Shown here: positions 62,084-64,000 of the stretch, piece after piece
How positions within the stretch are numbered: the stretch's first letter is position 1
How the letters are laid out: each line of letters starts with the position of its first letter
Assembly (NCBI GenBank): GCA_020882975.1
Contig: JAHRFD010000016.1
Coordinates: forward strand, 62,001 to 126,000
Reading direction: 5' to 3'
DNA from: Microcoleus sp. EPA2
GTDB taxonomy: Bacteria > Cyanobacteriota > Cyanobacteriia > Cyanobacteriales > Microcoleaceae
Length of the DNA stretch: 64,000 nt
The notes under the pieces: model-generated
The model's database searches: none
Told to the model about the DNA's origin: nothing
What the model saw: only the letters and a program-made list of their open reading frames with translations
Translations under genes and position numbers: made by a program

Positions 62084-63424
62084 ATGTATAACCTGGGTTT
62101 CTTACTGTTAATTTTACTGCTCCCGGTGGTGGCGTGTTCATCAGCTACAGATGCTCAAGCTCCTGGGATTTTGACCACCAGCCCCCTGTCCCAAATTCCC
62201 TCCCAAGCAAACACCAATTCTGCAACCAGTCAGAGCATACCCACCAAGGCGCTATCACCACAACCCATCCGCATCAGCCCTGGAAACTTACCTCAGCCTT
62301 TTGCTACCGACAGCGCCTCCAAACCCCCTCAAGTCATACCCCCACCCCCATCGCCAGTGCTGCGAGTCCCTGCGGGCTTTGTCGTCAACGTTTTTGCAGA
62401 AAACCTGGATGCTCCCCGATGGCTAGCCTTGACACCCACAGGCGATGTTTTAGTCACCGAAACGCGACAGAATCGGATTACCCTGCTCCGGGATACCAAC
62501 GGCGACGGAGTTGCGGAAGTTAACCAGACTTTTGCTCAGGCAGAAAATGGGCTAAACATTCCCTTTGGGATGGCCTTTGGTCAAGGCTATTTCTTCCTAG
62601 GAAATACGGCAGAAGTTCGCAGATTTCCTTACACAAACGGACAACAAAAACTCACGGGAACAGGTCAAAAAATAGCCAATTTACCTGGTGGTGGCTACAA
62701 CCAACATTGGACGCGGAATGTTGTGATGTCGCCGGATGGTAAGAAACTTTATGTATCAGTTGGTTCCCAGTCAAATGCGGATACTGAACCCCTACCAAGG
62801 GCATCTGTACAGGTGATGAATTTGGATGGAAAAAATCAGCAAACTTTTGCCTCTGGCTTACGCAATCCCGTAGGATTAGATTTTCACCCTTCCAGCGGGC
62901 AACTTTACGCCACAGTCAACGAACGCGACGGCTTGGGAGATGATTTGGTGCCAGATTACTTGACCAGAATTCGTCAAGACCAGTTCTACGGCTGGCCCTT
63001 TGCTTATTTTAAGCCGAATCTGCTCGACCCGCGCCACGTCAAGAATGGCAGCAGCGAGCGGCCAGATTTAGTGGCGAAAACACTGACACCAGATGTACTA
63101 TTTCAAGCACATTCAGCCGCATTAGGACTGCAATTTTATGACGGCAAAACCTTTCCCAAAAAGTACCGGAATGGAGCATTTGTCGCATTTCGTGGCAGTT
63201 GGAACCGCAACGCTGGAACGGGTTACAAAATCGTGTTTGTACCTTTCAATGCCAATTCCCGTCCCCAAGGTTATTATGAGGACTTTCTGACAGGTTTTCT
63301 CACCGAGCCGTCAGTACCGAAAACCTGGGGGCGCCCCGTTGGTTTGCTAGTATTGCCTGATGGGAGTTTGCTGTTTACTGAGGAGGCAAATAACCGGATT
63401 TATCGCATTCAGTATCGCGGGTAA
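62084..63424 (+). CDS. PQQ-dependent sugar (sorbosone-type) dehydrogenase lipoprotein
   Basis: The 446-residue protein has a lipoprotein signal: a hydrophobic stretch ending in LLPVVACSS, with Cys as the lipid site. A Pro/Ser/Thr-rich spacer (~20-95) leads to a six-bladed propeller of the glucose/sorbosone dehydrogenase type: LRVPAGFVVNVFAENLDAPR, VTETRQNRITLL, FASGLRNPVGLDFHPSSG, GWPFAYF, and ALGLQFYDGKTFPKKY. Such enzymes oxidise sugars or aldehydes with PQQ, but many cyanobacterial members have unproved cofactor use. It is probably anchored to a membrane with the domain in the periplasm. Its TAA stop lies in the end sequence of a MITE-like repeat (copy F). Confidence 0.9.
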   Translation: MYNLGFLLLILLLPVVACSSATDAQAPGILTTSPLSQIPSQANTNSATSQSIPTKALSPQPIRISPGNLPQPFATDSASKPPQVIPPPPSPVLRVPAGFVVNVFAENLDAPRWLALTPTGDVLVTETRQNRITLLRDTNGDGVAEVNQTFAQAENGLNIPFGMAFGQGYFFLGNTAEVRRFPYTNGQQKLTGTGQKIANLPGGGYNQHWTRNVVMSPDGKKLYVSVGSQSNADTEPLPRASVQVMNLDGKNQQTFASGLRNPVGLDFHPSSGQLYATVNERDGLGDDLVPDYLTRIRQDQFYGWPFAYFKPNLLDPRHVKNGSSERPDLVAKTLTPDVLFQAHSAALGLQFYDGKTFPKKYRNGAFVAFRGSWNRNAGTGYKIVFVPFNANSRPQGYYEDFLTGFLTEPSVPKTWGRPVGLLVLPDGSLLFTEEANNRIYRIQYRG

Positions 63425-63524
63425 TATAAAATCCTCTCTTCATCGTCCTGTATTAAACTCTCTCTTCTCTTCCTTCGCGTCCTTAGCGCCTTCGCGGTTA
63501 AATCATTCCAATACAACCGTCAAC
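63421..63524 (-). repeat. MITE-like repeat, copy F
   Basis: The end GTAATATAAAATCC overlaps the last codons of the preceding gene. The body CATCGTCCTGTATTAAACTC, CCTTCGCGTCCTTAGCGCC and GGTTAAATCATTCCAATAC matches copies C and E. The distal end is not clear. Confidence 0.7.
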
Positions 63525-63558
63525 AATATAACGAGATAATCGGCGGTCAAAAAATCCC

Positions 63559-64000
63559 CTAAAAAATCGAACTCAACACAATTTCATTAGCAACAATCCA
63601 TTCATAAATATCTTGCAAAGCAGCTTCGGGGCTAATCCTAGGTTGCCATCCAGTGCGTTCCATTACCCTAGAAGAATCAGTAATAAAAATGGGAATATCC
63701 CCCGCTCTTTCCTCCAAAACAGGATGAATGGGAATGGATTTTCCCGTAATTTCTTGGCACAAATCTGTTGTTTCAATTAAAGAAAGACTGTGGCGGCAAC
63801 CACCTCCAACATTAAAGACTTCACCGTCTAATTCAGCAAAATTTTGTAACTGATAATTAACTAACCGCAACAAGTCTTCAACGTGTAGTAAATCCCTAAC
63901 TTGTTTGCCACTGCCGCCGAAACCGATATAATTGAGTGACTTTTGAAAATAGTGGGCAGCTACCCACAAACCGCATACTCCCTGATCTACTTTCCCCATT
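63559..64000 (-). CDS. NAD-dependent nucleotide-sugar epimerase, C-terminal part only
   Basis: The frame is open to the right edge, so the N-terminal half, including the NAD-binding GxxGxxG, lies outside the window; an ATG at 63999 is an internal Met. The visible ~147 residues start MGKVDQGVCGLWVAAHYFQ and continue IGFGGSGKQVRDLLHVEDL and VFNVGGGCRHSLSL, with KSIPIHPV. This is the C-terminal part of short-chain (extended) epimerases, closest in style to CDP-paratose/tyvelose 2-epimerases. The sugar cannot be fixed from this part. It ends 34 bases from MITE copy F and is likely to be part of a polysaccharide locus to the right. Confidence 0.85.
   Translation of the reverse strand, partial: MGKVDQGVCGLWVAAHYFQKSLNYIGFGGSGKQVRDLLHVEDLLRLVNYQLQNFAELDGEVFNVGGGCRHSLSLIETTDLCQEITGKSIPIHPVLEERAGDIPIFITDSSRVMERTGWQPRISPEAALQDIYEWIVANEIVLSSIF

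Overview
The window looks like chromosomal DNA of a filamentous, probably non-heterocystous cyanobacterium (inference: Oscillatoriales-type). The palindrome GCGATCGC (HIP1) is very frequent. A photosystem II Psb30 gene is present. The signalling proteins are of the cyanobacterial HstK type, with a Ser/Thr kinase and a histidine kinase in one chain. Short dispersed and heptanucleotide repeats of cyanobacterial style fill several gaps.

Region 1 (1-35.7 kb, all on the minus strand) is a signal-transduction island. It holds the N-terminal part of a giant sensor with at least ten PAS units and four paralogous ~1800-residue HstK-type proteins (kinase, AAA ATPase, helical repeats, GAF, histidine kinase). 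It also holds a PAS/GAF histidine kinase and a compact set made of a solute-binding lipoprotein, a membrane hybrid histidine kinase and a REC-histidine kinase that leads into one HstK gene. No DNA-binding or other classical output regulator is encoded here. The histidine-kinase module has been copied between unrelated sensor fronts, and the HstK copies show gene conversion, mosaic structure, repeat insertions and a relic of a lost kinase gene.

Region 2 (35.8-42.6 kb, minus strand) holds cytochrome bd oxidase (cydA-cydB), a small secreted His/Cys-containing protein, a TauE/UreH-like plus ferric-reductase-like membrane fusion, and a periplasmic-type lytic transglycosylase. The first four may form a respiratory-oxidase and metal or redox delivery group (inference).

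Region 3 (42.6-64 kb, both strands) is mostly housekeeping: leucyl aminopeptidase, Psb30, RecJ, a bestrophin-like channel, apolipoprotein N-acyltransferase, gyrase A, a histone-deacetylase-family hydrolase, an ABC ATPase, an L,D-transpeptidase, a PQQ-type sugar dehydrogenase lipoprotein and an incomplete sugar epimerase. It also has a tightly packed Uma2 - exported pterin dehydratase - secreted CHAT protease candidate operon.

Gaps hold six copies of a MITE-like repeat with imperfect terminal inverted repeats, one separate 103-bp element with perfect 12-bp ends, three heptad arrays and several strong hairpins. G/C-rich palindromic repeats have also entered reading frames (recJ, lnt, HstK genes) without breaking them. 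I saw no rRNA, tRNA, CRISPR array, transposase or phage genes.
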